Assembly: GCF_004682045.1 (NCBI RefSeq)
Contig: NZ_QUZT01000012.1
Span: forward strand, 49,426 to 113,425
Direction of reading: 5' to 3'
DNA length: 64,000 nucleotides
DNA from: Pseudomonas nabeulensis
GTDB lineage: Bacteria > Pseudomonadota > Gammaproteobacteria > Pseudomonadales > Pseudomonadaceae
Below are positions 30,394 through 39,675 of this stretch, one piece after another (within the stretch, counting starts at the first letter, position 1; every line of letters starts with the position of its first letter). The notes under the pieces are model-generated. The model saw nothing but the letters and a program-made list of their open reading frames with translations. It did not search any database and was not told the origin of the DNA. A program made the position numbers and the translations under genes.

Positions 30394-30912
30394 TTAACGG
30401 GGTGGCAGCCGTTGCAGGCGCTCAAGAATGTCGAGGACCACCATCCGAGGGGGCCGCTCATCGGTTTCCACCACCAGGTCGGCGATTTCCCGATACAGCG
30501 GATCGCGCAGCGCCAGCAGGTCCCGCAAAGTTTTTTCCGGGTTGGCTGTACGCAGCAAAGGACGATTGCGATCGCGGGCGGTACGGCCCACCTGTTGCTC
30601 GACCGAGGCATGCAGATAGACCACCCGACCACCGGAATGCAGCGCCCGGCGGTTTTCTTCGCGCATCACCGCGCCACCGCCGGTGGCCAACACCACGCCG
30701 TCGAGGCCGCACAGCTCGGCGATCATCGCCTGCTCGCGGTCACGAAAGCCCAGCTCGCCTTCCTTATCGAAGATCCATGGGATATTGGCACCCGTGCGCA
30801 CTTCAATTTCCTTGTCGGAATCTTTGAATGGCAGGCGCAGCTCTTTGGCCAGCAAACGGCCGATGGTGCTTTTTCCAGCCCCCATCGGTCCTACAAGAAT
30901 CAAATTTCGCAC
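30394..30912 (-). CDS. aroK: Shikimate kinase
   Basis: 172-residue kinase that phosphorylates shikimate with ATP. Walker A is [11 protein letters not shown] at about residues 8-18; the shikimate-binding DSDKEIE and the ATGGGA strand follow. It starts 4 bases after the pilQ stop, so it is probably co-transcribed with the pilus genes. Confidence 0.97.
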   Translation of the reverse strand: MRNLILVGPMGAGKSTIGRLLAKELRLPFKDSDKEIEVRTGANIPWIFDKEGELGFRDREQAMIAELCGLDGVVLATGGGAVMREENRRALHSGGRVVYLHASVEQQVGRTARDRNRPLLRTANPEKTLRDLLALRDPLYREIADLVVETDERPPRMVVLDILERLQRLPPR

Positions 30913-30916
30913 AGAA

Positions 30917-32299
30917 TCAACGACTCACAGCAATCGCCTGGTTATTCATAATACGCGGAGTCAGGAATACCAGCAGCTCGGATTTTTTCTCTGCCAGCAC
31001 ATCGCGCCGGAAAAGGCGGCCAAGATACGGCACATCGCCCAAAAATGGCACTTTATCTACCACTTTGCTTTGGGTATTCGAGAAAACCCCGCCGATCACG
31101 ATGGTCTCGCCATCCTTGACCAGCACCTTGGCGTTGACTTCGTTCTTCTTGATCGGCGGCACGTCGTTGAGTTTGTTCAGGTAGTCGGGCTCATCCTTGG
31201 TGACCTTGACCTCCATGATCACGCGATCGTCCGGGGTGATCTGCGGGGTGACTTCCAGGGACAGCGAAGCCTCCTTGAACGACACCGAGGTCGCGCCGCT
31301 GGAGCTGGATTCCTGGTAGGGGATCTCGGTGCCCTTGAGGATGCGTGCGGTTTCCTTGTCGGACGTCACCACCTTGGGTTGCGAGACGATTTCGCCGTTG
31401 CCGGTTTTCTCCATGGCCGTCAGCTCCAGGTCCAGCAACAGGTTGTCGGTGATATAGGCGATGCCCAGGCCGGACGTGCCGGTAATCGCCCCCAAATCGA
31501 CAAACGGTGAACTCGGCGGGTTCTCCGGGGGCTCCGCGCCCTCTGCCAAGGGCTTGTTGATACCGCCAGCGCCCCAATTGCCCCGATTGAGCCGCCCTCC
31601 CCAGCGCGCGCCCAGGCTTTTGTCGTAGTCGACATTGGCCTCGACAATCCGCGCTTCGATCATCACCTGACGCACCGGGATATCCAGTTGCGCCACGATC
31701 CGCCGCAGTTCCTCCAGGCGTTCTCCGGTCTGGTAGGCAATGATGTTGTTGGTGCGATCATCCACCGCCACCGAACCGCGCTCATCAGTGGTGCCTTCCA
31801 GGCCGGTCACCGACTGGAACAGCTTGGCCAGGTCCGCCGCCTTGGCGTAGTTGACCTGCAACAGCTCCCGGCGCAAGGGTGCCAGTTCGGCCATTTGCTT
31901 GCGCGACTCCAGTATCAGCAATTCACGCGCCGCCAGCTCCTCGGCCGGCGCCACCAGTAATACGCCAGCCTTCAATCGCTTATCGAGGCCCTTGGCTTGC
32001 AGCACAAGATCGAGCGCCTGATCCCACGGCACCTCTTTGAGCCGCAGGGTGATCGAGCCTTGCACATCGTCGCCCGCCACCAGGTTGAGGCCTGCCACGT
32101 CGGCAATCTGCTGCAACGCGGTGCGCAGGTCGATGTTCTGGAAGTTTAGGGTCAGCTTGTCGCCGGCATAGACGCCGGGAACCACACTGCCAGGGGGCGG
32201 CAGGTGGATGAGGTCGACACGGTTGGGCACAGCAGCAGCCATCGGTGCCGTGAACGCTATCCATAGCGCCACACCGAAGGACGAGAAAGTCCTTTTCAT
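30917..32299 (-). CDS. pilQ: Type IV pilus secretin, short form without AMIN domains
   Basis: 460-residue outer-membrane secretin. The signal peptide ends near residue 22. An STN/N0 domain lies at about residues 48-115, an N1-type domain at about 145-215 and the secretin channel domain at about 240-455 ([16 protein letters not shown], then [10 protein letters not shown]). P. aeruginosa PilQ is roughly 700 residues and carries N-terminal AMIN domains that bind peptidoglycan; they are absent here, and the N0 domain follows the signal peptide closely. It probably still forms the pilus exit pore. It follows the PilO-PilP gene by 13 bases. Confidence 0.88.
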   Translation of the reverse strand: MKRTFSSFGVALWIAFTAPMAAAVPNRVDLIHLPPPGSVVPGVYAGDKLTLNFQNIDLRTALQQIADVAGLNLVAGDDVQGSITLRLKEVPWDQALDLVLQAKGLDKRLKAGVLLVAPAEELAARELLILESRKQMAELAPLRRELLQVNYAKAADLAKLFQSVTGLEGTTDERGSVAVDDRTNNIIAYQTGERLEELRRIVAQLDIPVRQVMIEARIVEANVDYDKSLGARWGGRLNRGNWGAGGINKPLAEGAEPPENPPSSPFVDLGAITGTSGLGIAYITDNLLLDLELTAMEKTGNGEIVSQPKVVTSDKETARILKGTEIPYQESSSSGATSVSFKEASLSLEVTPQITPDDRVIMEVKVTKDEPDYLNKLNDVPPIKKNEVNAKVLVKDGETIVIGGVFSNTQSKVVDKVPFLGDVPYLGRLFRRDVLAEKKSELLVFLTPRIMNNQAIAVSR

Positions 32300-32312
32300 T
32301 GATTGGATTCCG

Positions 32313-33284
32313 TTATGAGTTGACGTTCAACACGAGGCTTCGCGGGCGCTCCAGCCATGCGCCCTGTTTATCGGGGAACAGCTCGACGAGTTCGACATGG
32401 CCGTCATGGATCGCCGTGACCCGACCATGGTCCGGCCCCAGGTAATCGCCAACGGCCAGACGGTGCACCTCGGATGCCGCACGCAGCAAGGCAAAGGTCT
32501 GAAGGCCGCGAGACAGCGTGCCGACCATTTCGAACTGGTCCATCGCCAGGTTTTCCAGGGCACCGCGAGCCCTGGCAAGATTCGGCGCCGCACCGGGGCG
32601 CCCGGGTGTGTGATCGAACTGCAAGGCAAGCGGCTGGAAAGGATCCCGCAGGCCGGATGAGTCGTAGGCAAACCGCGGTGTTCGCACAATAGGCTCGGCC
32701 GGACCGCCGCCTGGCCTTGCACGCCAATAAGTGCTGGCCAGCAGGTCAAGCCGCAGCAACCGGCCATCGGGCCGCAGGTTGATTTCGTGGGTGGTGATGA
32801 TGCGTGACAGGCCGCCCAGGTCACTCACGAACGTCGCCAAGTCGTGATAGATCCCTGTCACACCGATCTGCACGGGCTGTTCGGTATAGAACGCTCGGGA
32901 TTGCTCAGGCAAAGGCGTGACGCTTTCGATCAGCAGGCCATTGGCCAACGCCAGACGCGCGATATCTTCCAACAAGCCGAGCATCTCGGATTCGCCCGGC
33001 AACTGCCGCAGAAGCTTATCGGCCTGTTCCTGGTCGGACTGCAGTTGGCGATTGCGCGCATCAACGCTAACGGCCAGGGCCATCTTTTGAGCAATGTGTT
33101 GTTGCAGCTCCGTTTCCCGCACCTCGGCCTGGTGCAACCGTTCCCGCTGCGGGCTCAGGTGCACAAGGTCGCCGACCACCCACGCCACGCCCGCCAGCGC
33201 ACAGCCCAGCAAAACCTTGCCAGGTAGGGGCCAATGTGCAGCGTGATGAATGAGTGCGAGAAGTTTGAGCCCGGGCAGGCTCAT
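32313..33284 (-). CDS. Fused type IV pilus proteins PilO and PilP
   Basis: 323-residue protein joining two pilus alignment-complex subunits. Residues 1-190 match PilO: a cytoplasmic start, a membrane helix at about 23-40, a coiled coil and the ferredoxin-like fold (GIYHDLATFVSDLGGLSRI). Residues about 195-323 match PilP: YDSSGLRDPFQP, a loop, then LENLAMDQFEMVGTL and LAVGDYLGPDHGRVT, the PilP beta-sandwich core. PilP is normally a separate lipoprotein with its own signal peptide; here no lipobox Cys precedes the PilP part. ATGA overlap with pilN. The frame is intact throughout. Confidence 0.85.
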   Translation of the reverse strand: MSLPGLKLLALIHHAAHWPLPGKVLLGCALAGVAWVVGDLVHLSPQRERLHQAEVRETELQQHIAQKMALAVSVDARNRQLQSDQEQADKLLRQLPGESEMLGLLEDIARLALANGLLIESVTPLPEQSRAFYTEQPVQIGVTGIYHDLATFVSDLGGLSRIITTHEINLRPDGRLLRLDLLASTYWRARPGGGPAEPIVRTPRFAYDSSGLRDPFQPLALQFDHTPGRPGAAPNLARARGALENLAMDQFEMVGTLSRGLQTFALLRAASEVHRLAVGDYLGPDHGRVTAIHDGHVELVELFPDKQGAWLERPRSLVLNVNS

Positions 33285-33832
33285 GGCTGGCCCCCGGAGG
33301 ATTCCCCGTGGCGCACCATCAATTGGAATTCATTCGTGCCACGTGCGCCGTCGGTGCGCACATGTTGCAGTCGAGTGGCACGGTGCCCTTCGGAGGCTTC
33401 CAGGCGGCGCATCAATTGGGCAATGTCCTGGCTGGAGTCCGCGCTGCCGCTGATACTCAGCGTGTCGCCCTTGGCGACCACTTCATGCAAGTGCACCCCC
33501 TCTGGCACCGTGCGCGCCAATTGGTCCAGCAACTGTGCGCCGGGCGAGCGGCCATCGTGCAAGTCCTGCACGGCCTTCATGCGCTGCGCCAACTGCTGGC
33601 TCTGCGCTTGCAGGTCGTCAAGGGTCTTGATGCGTGAATCCAGGACCACGACATCCTTGTCCAGATAGCTGTTGCGGGTCACTTGCCGGTCAATCGCCTG
33701 GTCGATCACTTGGTCCGCCAGCCACACGGCCGCCAGCGCGACACCGGCGAACGCCAGCAGAAACGCCAGGAAGAGTTTGCGCCGCCGTTCCGCCAGCGCC
33801 TGGCGCCAAGGCAAAAGGTTGATTCGTGTCAT
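33281..33832 (-). CDS. pilN: Type IV pilus inner-membrane protein PilN
   Basis: 183-residue bitopic protein. The N-terminal TRINLLPWR motif is the site where PilN docks onto PilM; a membrane helix lies at about residues 22-40 and a periplasmic ferredoxin-like domain follows. ATG 33832 was chosen because the PilN start motif follows it immediately and it overlaps the pilM stop (ATGA). The frame upstream to 33949 is a pilM shadow. Confidence 0.92.
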   Translation of the reverse strand: MTRINLLPWRQALAERRRKLFLAFLLAFAGVALAAVWLADQVIDQAIDRQVTRNSYLDKDVVVLDSRIKTLDDLQAQSQQLAQRMKAVQDLHDGRSPGAQLLDQLARTVPEGVHLHEVVAKGDTLSISGSADSSQDIAQLMRRLEASEGHRATRLQHVRTDGARGTNEFQLMVRHGESSGGQP

Positions 33833-34482
33833 CAAGCGAAACTCCTCAGGGCCAACCCGCAAGCCACTCCCATCCCGTGGGCATCCACCGCCCATTGTGC
33901 CCCATCGACACGATGAGCCGGCGTGAAGCTGGCGAAATCCTGACTGCATGCGCGCGCCAATGCAAACGCTTCGACATCGATCACCTTCGGCACCAGCCCG
34001 GCCAGGGCCAAAACCGCCTCGCGAGCTTCAACATGCTCCTTCAAGCAAGCCGCCAGCAGCACCTTAACGCGGGCAGGGTCGTGGGCCACGTGACCCTGGA
34101 CCTGAAAGTCGATGGCCACTCCATCCAACGGGTAAGGAATGTACTGGTCCGCCTCCGCCTGGATCATCCAGGCCATTTCCTCATCGCTGAGCCCGGCCGC
34201 CAACTCGATAACCCGTGTAATCACCGAAGACCCGGCCACGGCAATCGCTGCGCCGCGCAGGGTCGTGTGTAGCCGAGGCAGCGCCACCTGCAATGCATGC
34301 CCTATGCCTTCAAGATCCCGGAACGCACCATCGACCACCGCGCGGGCGGGCAGCGCCTGGGTGATATAGCCTTGAATGCTGTAGCCGTTGGCTGAACGAC
34401 CCAGTTCAACCAACCGGACCGCCGTGTCGTTGATATCGACGCCCAACAGGGTGTCGGCTTTTCGCGTGAAAAATCCCTTCAC
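33832..34482 (-). CDS. pilM: Type IV pilus protein PilM, internally shortened
   Basis: 216-residue version of the actin-like cytoplasmic ATPase PilM, whose usual length is about 350. The N-terminal half is present: the GVDINDTAVRLVEL phosphate-binding start near residue 13 and the EADQYIPYPLD region near residue 110. After VIDVEAFALARA the protein jumps to VACGLALRSF, which is normally the last helix. The missing middle includes the second phosphate motif and adenosine-binding residues. The frame stays open, so this is a clean in-frame loss. GTG 34482 was chosen for its AGGGAG site 8 bases upstream and the usual start sequence. It is probably still a PilN-binding scaffold, but probably not an ATPase. 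Confidence 0.82.
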   Translation of the reverse strand: MKGFFTRKADTLLGVDINDTAVRLVELGRSANGYSIQGYITQALPARAVVDGAFRDLEGIGHALQVALPRLHTTLRGAAIAVAGSSVITRVIELAAGLSDEEMAWMIQAEADQYIPYPLDGVAIDFQVQGHVAHDPARVKVLLAACLKEHVEAREAVLALAGLVPKVIDVEAFALARACSQDFASFTPAHRVDGAQWAVDAHGMGVACGLALRSFA

Positions 34483-34703
34483 TATAAAACTCCCTAAAAC
34501 TTTGCCTGTCATACCGCCTGATTGCCGTTGAACGCCATGCATTCGGTCGACTTGTTGAGGCGGCACGAATGACGCCCCAAGTCGAAAAATGCTTTAATGC
34601 CCAGCGTTTTTCTCCGCTTTTTATCTGCCGCCCGGGTTGATCCATCGTTTGTCATGCATGCCCCGACGCCTAACTCATTCTTTTCTCTGGAAATCCAAAA
34701 GCC
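34483..34703. promoter_or_regulatory. Divergent pilM / PBP1A promoter region
   Basis: 221 bases between the divergent pilM and PBP1A start codons; both promoters must lie here. The pilM ribosome site AGGGAG is at 34490-34495 on the minus strand. No operator is obvious. Confidence 0.5.
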
Positions 34704-37169
34704 TTGATTCGTCTGCTGAAGTTTTTCGGGTACTCCATTGTCGCGATTGTCTGCGGGCTGCTGCTCGTGCTCAGCGGTGCCTACCTCTACCTTAGTCCGG
34801 GTTTACCCTCCGTAGAGGCCCTGAGAAGTATCCAGTTGCAGATTCCTTTGCGGGTCTACAGCAGCGATGAAAAACTGATCGCGGAGTTCGGCGAAATGCG
34901 CCGCACACCGATCCGTTTTGCCGATATTCCACCCAATTTCATCAGCGCCCTGCTCTCGGCCGAAGATGATAATTTTGCCAACCACTATGGCGTCGACCCC
35001 AGCAGCCTGGTGCGCGCAGCCACGCAATTGGTAAAAAGCGGACACATTCAATCCGGCGGCAGCACCATCACCATGCAGGTGGCGAAGAACTTCTTCCTCA
35101 CCAGCGAACGCAGTTTTTCGCGCAAAGCCACCGAGATCCTGCTGGCCCTGCAAATCGAACGTCAGCTGACCAAGGACGAGATCCTCGAGCTGTACGTCAA
35201 CAAGATCTACCTGGGCAACCGCGCCTACGGCATTGAAGCCGCTTCGCAGGTGTACTACGGCAAGTCCATCCGTGACGCGAGCCTTGCGCAGATGGCGATG
35301 ATTGCCGGGCTGCCCAAGGCCCCATCGCGCTTCAACCCCCTGGCCAATCCGGCGCGCAGCAAAGAGCGTCGCGACTGGATCCTGGGGCGCATGTACAAGC
35401 TGGGCAAGATCGACCAGGCCGCCTATGAAAGTGCAGTGGCCGAGCCGTTGAATGCCAGTTATCACGTGCCGACGCCGGAAGTGAATGCCCCCTACATTGC
35501 TGAAATGGCCCGCGCCGAGATGGTCGGCCGTTATGGCAGCGAGGCCTACACAGAGGGCTTCCGCGTCACCACCACGGTGCCGAGCGACTTGCAGGACATC
35601 GCGAATAATTCGGTGCATTCCGGCCTGATCACCTATGACCAGCGCCACGGCTACCGCGGCCCTGAGTCGCGCCTGCCGGGCAAGACCCTGAGCGCCTGGA
35701 CCACCGAGCTGGGCAAGCAACGCGCCATCAGCGGGCTGGAACCGGCCATCGTGACCCAAGTGCAAAAAGACGGCGTGCAGGTGCTGACCCGCACCGGCGA
35801 AGCCCATGTGAGCTGGGACAGCATGAAGTGGGCGCGCCCGTTCCTGAACACCAACAGCATGGGGCCGATGCCCAAGCAGCCGTCGGACGTGGCGCAAGTG
35901 GGTGACCTGATCCGCGTGCAACGCCAGAAGGACGACAGCCTCAAATTCAGCCAAGTGCCTTTGGCTCAAGGCGCTCTGGTTTCCCTCGACCCACAGAACG
36001 GTGCAATCCGCGCGCTGGTCGGTGGCTTTGCCTTCGAGCAGAGCAACTACAACCGCGCCACCCAGGCCAAGCGCCAGCCGGGCTCGAGCTTCAAGCCATT
36101 CATCTACAGCGCCGCACTGGATAACGGCTATACCGCCGCCAGCCTGGTCAACGATGCACCGATCGTGTTTGTCGACGAATACCTGGACAAGGTCTGGCGC
36201 CCGAAGAACGACACCAACACCTTCCTCGGTCCGATCCGCATCCGCGAAGCGCTGTACAAGTCGCGCAACCTGGTGTCGATCCGCCTGCTGCAAGCGATGG
36301 GCGTCGGCAAGACCATCGACTACATCACGCGCTTTGGCTTCAACAAGTCGGACCTGCCGCCCAACCTGTCCCTGGCGCTGGGCACCGCGACCCTCACGCC
36401 GATGGAAATCGCCACCGGCTGGAGTACCTTTGCCAACGGCGGTTACAAGATTGCGCCGTACCTGATCGACAAGATCGAAAGCCGCAATGGCGACACCCTG
36501 TTCACTGCCAACCCGCCACGAGTGCCGGGTGATGTGGTCAACGGCGTGGCCGCCACCGACGGCCTGGCCGCACCGAGCAACGGCGGCATTACCATCGAAC
36601 CAACCCCAGGCACAGCGCCTGCTGCAAACGCCACCACGCCCGCCGAACCACAAGCGCCTGCGGTCGCCGAGCGCGTAGTGGATGGCCGCACTACGTACAT
36701 CCTCAACAGCATCCTCCAGGACGTGATCAAAAAAGGCACCGGCCGCCGCGCACTGGCCTTGGGCCGTGCGGATATCGCGGGCAAGACCGGTACCACCAAC
36801 GACTCCAAGGACGCCTGGTTCTCCGGCTATAACGCCGACTACGTGACCACGGTGTGGACCGGCTACGACCAACCGGAAAGCCTCGGTCGTCGCGAGTTCG
36901 GTGGCACCGTCGCACTGCCGATCTGGATGAGCTACATGGGCGGCGCCCTGAAAGACAAGCCCCTGCACACCCAGCCGGAACCGGAAGGCATCCTCAGCCT
37001 GCGCATCGACCCAATCAGTGGCCGAGCGGCCTCGCCCAGCACGCCAAATGCGTACTTCGAACTGTTCAAGAGCGAAGATACGCCGCCGTCGGTCAATGAG
37101 CTGGGCAATGGTGTTGCACCGGGTAGCCCGTTGCCGGCGGATGAGGCAGCGCCGATAGACCTGTTCTAA
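34704..37169 (+). CDS. mrcA: Penicillin-binding protein 1A (bifunctional glycosyltransferase/transpeptidase)
   Basis: 821-residue class A PBP that polymerises and cross-links peptidoglycan. The membrane anchor is at residues 8-28. The GT51 domain carries the catalytic EDDNFANHYG block near residue 90 and GGSTITMQ near 120. An OB-like insert is followed by the transpeptidase domain with the Ser of GSSFKPF near residue 460, SRN near 520 and KTGTT near 695. The Pro/Ala-rich insert around residues 630-655 precedes the KTG block. The start codon is TTG 34704. It is divergent from the pil genes, the standard arrangement in Pseudomonas. Confidence 0.95.
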   Translation: MIRLLKFFGYSIVAIVCGLLLVLSGAYLYLSPGLPSVEALRSIQLQIPLRVYSSDEKLIAEFGEMRRTPIRFADIPPNFISALLSAEDDNFANHYGVDPSSLVRAATQLVKSGHIQSGGSTITMQVAKNFFLTSERSFSRKATEILLALQIERQLTKDEILELYVNKIYLGNRAYGIEAASQVYYGKSIRDASLAQMAMIAGLPKAPSRFNPLANPARSKERRDWILGRMYKLGKIDQAAYESAVAEPLNASYHVPTPEVNAPYIAEMARAEMVGRYGSEAYTEGFRVTTTVPSDLQDIANNSVHSGLITYDQRHGYRGPESRLPGKTLSAWTTELGKQRAISGLEPAIVTQVQKDGVQVLTRTGEAHVSWDSMKWARPFLNTNSMGPMPKQPSDVAQVGDLIRVQRQKDDSLKFSQVPLAQGALVSLDPQNGAIRALVGGFAFEQSNYNRATQAKRQPGSSFKPFIYSAALDNGYTAASLVNDAPIVFVDEYLDKVWRPKNDTNTFLGPIRIREALYKSRNLVSIRLLQAMGVGKTIDYITRFGFNKSDLPPNLSLALGTATLTPMEIATGWSTFANGGYKIAPYLIDKIESRNGDTLFTANPPRVPGDVVNGVAATDGLAAPSNGGITIEPTPGTAPAANATTPAEPQAPAVAERVVDGRTTYILNSILQDVIKKGTGRRALALGRADIAGKTGTTNDSKDAWFSGYNADYVTTVWTGYDQPESLGRREFGGTVALPIWMSYMGGALKDKPLHTQPEPEGILSLRIDPISGRAASPSTPNAYFELFKSEDTPPSVNELGNGVAPGSPLPADEAAPIDLF

Positions 37170-37197
37170 CCAAGATTTCAAACCAATGAGGTTCTAA

Positions 37198-37304
37198 ATG
37201 TGGGAGGGGCGGTGCGACGATTCGACTTGCCCCCGATGGCAGTGTGTCAGTCAGTACATCTGTCACTGATACACCGCCATCGGGGGCAAGCCCCCTCCCA
37301 CATT
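37198..37304. repeat. REPIN with an extended left arm
   Basis: Left arm ATGTGGGAGGGGCGGTGCGA continues with CGATTCGACTTGCCCCCGAT, carrying the extra 16-base CGGTGCGACGATTCGA segment; the right arm is a standard CATCGGGGGCAAGCCCCCTC. The core between them holds GTGTGTCAG...CTGATACAC. Located between PBP1A and the maeB terminator. Confidence 0.9.
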
Positions 37305-37341
37305 TGGATCTCTGTAATGTTCAGGTTAATCAGCAACCCAC

Positions 37342-37376
37342 AAAAAAGCCCCGACTCGCGAGAGCCGGGGCTTTTT
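37342..37376. terminator. Bidirectional intrinsic terminator between PBP1A and malic enzyme genes
   Basis: Inverted repeat AAAAAGCCCCGACTC / GAGAGCCGGGGCTTTTT with a short CGC loop, with runs of A and T on both sides. It can end transcripts from both convergent genes. Confidence 0.9.
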
Positions 37377-37395
37377 GTTGGTGCGCTACAACGGC

Positions 37396-38664
37396 TTAGC
37401 CGTTGAACACATCATCCACGCTGTTCAGCGGGTAGTGCTTCGGATACGGCAGGGTAGCCACGCCGGTCTCGATGGCGGCTTTGGCCACGGCATCGGAGAT
37501 CAGGGTGATCAGGCGCTTATCCATTGGTTTCGGAATGATGTACTCACGACCGAATTCCAGCTTGATGCCACCGTAGGCGTCGCACACTTCCTGAGGCACC
37601 GGCAGCTTGGCCAGTTCACGCAGGGCGTTGGCGGCAGCGACTTTCATCTCTTCGTTGATGCGCTTGGCGCGAACGTCCAGGGCACCACGGAAGATGAACG
37701 GGAAGCCCAGTACGTTGTTGACCTGGTTCGGGTAGTCCGAACGGCCGGTAGCCATGATCACGTCGCTACGGGTGGCGTGAGCCAGCTCTGGCGAGATCTC
37801 TGGGTCCGGGTTGGAGCAGGCGAACACGATCGGGTTGGCCGCCATGGACTTCAGGCCTTCGGCGCTCAGCAGGTTCGGGCCGGACAGGCCGACGAACACG
37901 TCTGCACCGTCAAGGGCGTCAGCCAGGCTGCGCTTGTCGGTGGCGTGGGCGAACATCGCCTTGTACTGGTTCAGGTCGGTACGCTCGGATTGAACGACGC
38001 CCTTGCTGTCGACCATGAAGATGTTTTCCAGCTTGGCGCCCATGCTCACCAGCAACTTCATGCAGGAGATGGCCGCAGCGCCAGCACCCAGGCAGACGAT
38101 CTGTGCGTCGGACAGGGTTTTGCCAGCGATTTCCAGGGCGTTGATCATGCCGGCCGCGGTCACGATTGCGGTGCCGTGCTGGTCATCGTGGAATACCGGA
38201 ATGTCGCACTGTTCGATCAGGGCCTTTTCGATCTCGAAGCACTCAGGTGCCTTGATGTCTTCCAGGTTGATGCCACCGAAGGTGATGGAAATGCGCTTTA
38301 CGGTGTCGATGAAAGCCTGCGGGCTCTCGGAATCGACTTCGATGTCGAAAACGTCGATACCGGCAAAGCGCTTGAACAGCACGCCCTTGCCTTCCATGAC
38401 TGGCTTGGAAGCCAATGGGCCGAGGTTACCCAGGCCGAGAATCGCGGTGCCATCGGAAATCACTGCAACCAGGTTGCCTTTGCCGGTGTACTTGTACGCC
38501 AGCTCAGGGTCGCGGGCGATTTCACGTACGGGCTCGGCCACGCCAGGGCTGTAGGCCAGCGACAGGTCGCGTGCGGTGGCGGTGGCTTTGGTGAGCTCTA
38601 CACTCAGCTTTCCTGGACGAGGATTGGCATGATATTCGAGAGCGGCAGTTTTCAAATCAGACAT
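37396..38664 (-). CDS. maeB: NADP-type malic enzyme (short form)
   Basis: 422-residue oxidative decarboxylase that converts malate to pyruvate and CO2. The catalytic region FHDDQHGTAIV near residue 160 and the Rossmann motif VCLGAGAAAIS near residue 193 are present. It lacks the phosphotransacetylase-like C-terminal domain of E. coli MaeB, as is usual for the short pseudomonad and archaeal-type enzymes. Monocistronic; its end faces the terminator at 37342-37376. Confidence 0.92.
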   Translation of the reverse strand: MSDLKTAALEYHANPRPGKLSVELTKATATARDLSLAYSPGVAEPVREIARDPELAYKYTGKGNLVAVISDGTAILGLGNLGPLASKPVMEGKGVLFKRFAGIDVFDIEVDSESPQAFIDTVKRISITFGGINLEDIKAPECFEIEKALIEQCDIPVFHDDQHGTAIVTAAGMINALEIAGKTLSDAQIVCLGAGAAAISCMKLLVSMGAKLENIFMVDSKGVVQSERTDLNQYKAMFAHATDKRSLADALDGADVFVGLSGPNLLSAEGLKSMAANPIVFACSNPDPEISPELAHATRSDVIMATGRSDYPNQVNNVLGFPFIFRGALDVRAKRINEEMKVAAANALRELAKLPVPQEVCDAYGGIKLEFGREYIIPKPMDKRLITLISDAVAKAAIETGVATLPYPKHYPLNSVDDVFNG

Positions 38665-38845
38665 ATCGGCATTCCGCTTTTACTGTTGGTCGACGGACCG
38701 CCGAGGATACGCGTGTCGCAAAGTCCCTACAAGACTGGGCAGTCACCCGTGTCAAGGCCCCAAAGCGACGTACTTTGGTCTAAGGCCACGGGATATAAGG
38801 GCTCAACTGTTCACAATCGACTAAAAAAATGTCTACAATTTTTTA

Positions 38846-39640
38846 TTAATTCGTTGATTTGAGCATGCTCGGGTCGGTCAACGGTATCAACCAACGTGCC
38901 TGGGCGTTTTTTAGTCCGCCACGTTTGGCTCGGTCCTGCACCCAGCCTCGCGCCTCGATTGTCCTGCCTTGCAGACCACTGAGCAGAGTGTTGTCGAACT
39001 GACGGATCAGATCGGGCGCAATACGTAATACCAGTGAACCCTGCAACTCGATCCAGATTCCGCCGCGATTGCGTTCGATCTTGCTGACATTGCCACTGAC
39101 CAAGGCAAAGCCGGAACGCTTGAGTTGCCCCACGCTTTGCACCGGCGATTGTCGCCACAGGCCCAGACGCGCCTTGCGGGCACTGTTCTCGGCAGCCTGC
39201 TGGCAAGCGACGAGGTCGACATTGGGTGCGACACCCACCTGGAATCCAAGGCCTTCGGCCAATAATCGGGCCTCAAGGTTCTCGCCATCGGCCCCGTAGA
39301 GGTGGGCCAGGGTACGGCCATAACGATCTTTGACCTCACGCCCCGGCCGCAGGCCAACGCGCCCCTCACTGGCGTCGACCAACGCCTGCAAGCGCTGGCG
39401 GGCAGCGACGGCGTAAGGCTCGTCCGTAAGGCCCTTCTTACCGGTTTCCGGGGCATTGAGCCCGATCATGCGTACGCTGCGGCCATCCTTGAGCCGCACG
39501 GTGTCGCCATCGACCACTCGCTGCACTTCTACCTGGGCCAGCGACGCCGGCGCAGGGCAGAAGACCTCGGCCTGCGCGACCGACAGCCAAATCCCGGGCA
39601 CAAAAAAGGCGCCCACAAGGGACGCCTTTTTCATCAGCAT
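38846..39640 (-). CDS. Secreted thermonuclease-like (SNase) protein
   Basis: About 264-residue protein with a signal peptide ending near VAQAE and a staphylococcal-nuclease-type OB fold (VVDGDTVRLKDG, RMIGLNAPE, YGRTLAHLYG), which hold the Asp, Arg and Glu of the SNase site. A C-terminal extension of about 100 residues has OB-like strands. It is probably an exported phosphodiesterase or nucleic-acid-binding protein. The start is uncertain: ATG 39640 or ATG 39634, both lacking a clear ribosome site, or TTG 39664. The first codons after the start contain the rpmE terminator hairpin (39602-39631). Confidence 0.8.
   Translation of the reverse strand: MLMKKASLVGAFFVPGIWLSVAQAEVFCPAPASLAQVEVQRVVDGDTVRLKDGRSVRMIGLNAPETGKKGLTDEPYAVAARQRLQALVDASEGRVGLRPGREVKDRYGRTLAHLYGADGENLEARLLAEGLGFQVGVAPNVDLVACQQAAENSARKARLGLWRQSPVQSVGQLKRSGFALVSGNVSKIERNRGGIWIELQGSLVLRIAPDLIRQFDNTLLSGLQGRTIEARGWVQDRAKRGGLKNAQARWLIPLTDPSMLKSTN
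39602..39631 (-). terminator. rpmE intrinsic terminator inside the nuclease reading frame
   Basis: Read on the minus strand: AAAAAGGCGTCCC, loop, GGGCGCCTTTTTT. Seven-base stem with one U-G pair and a six-T tail. It lies 45 bases after the rpmE stop and also codes for the KKASLVGAFF part of the nuclease signal peptide. Confidence 0.8.
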
Positions 39641-39675
39641 GGAAAAACCGAAGCGGCTTCCCAAGTTGATCGGCC

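Noticed and set aside
34803..37181. A 792-residue minus-strand frame opposite PBP1A
   Set aside because: Its residues mirror the PBP1A coding strand; no domain, no ribosome site and PBP1A itself is beyond doubt.
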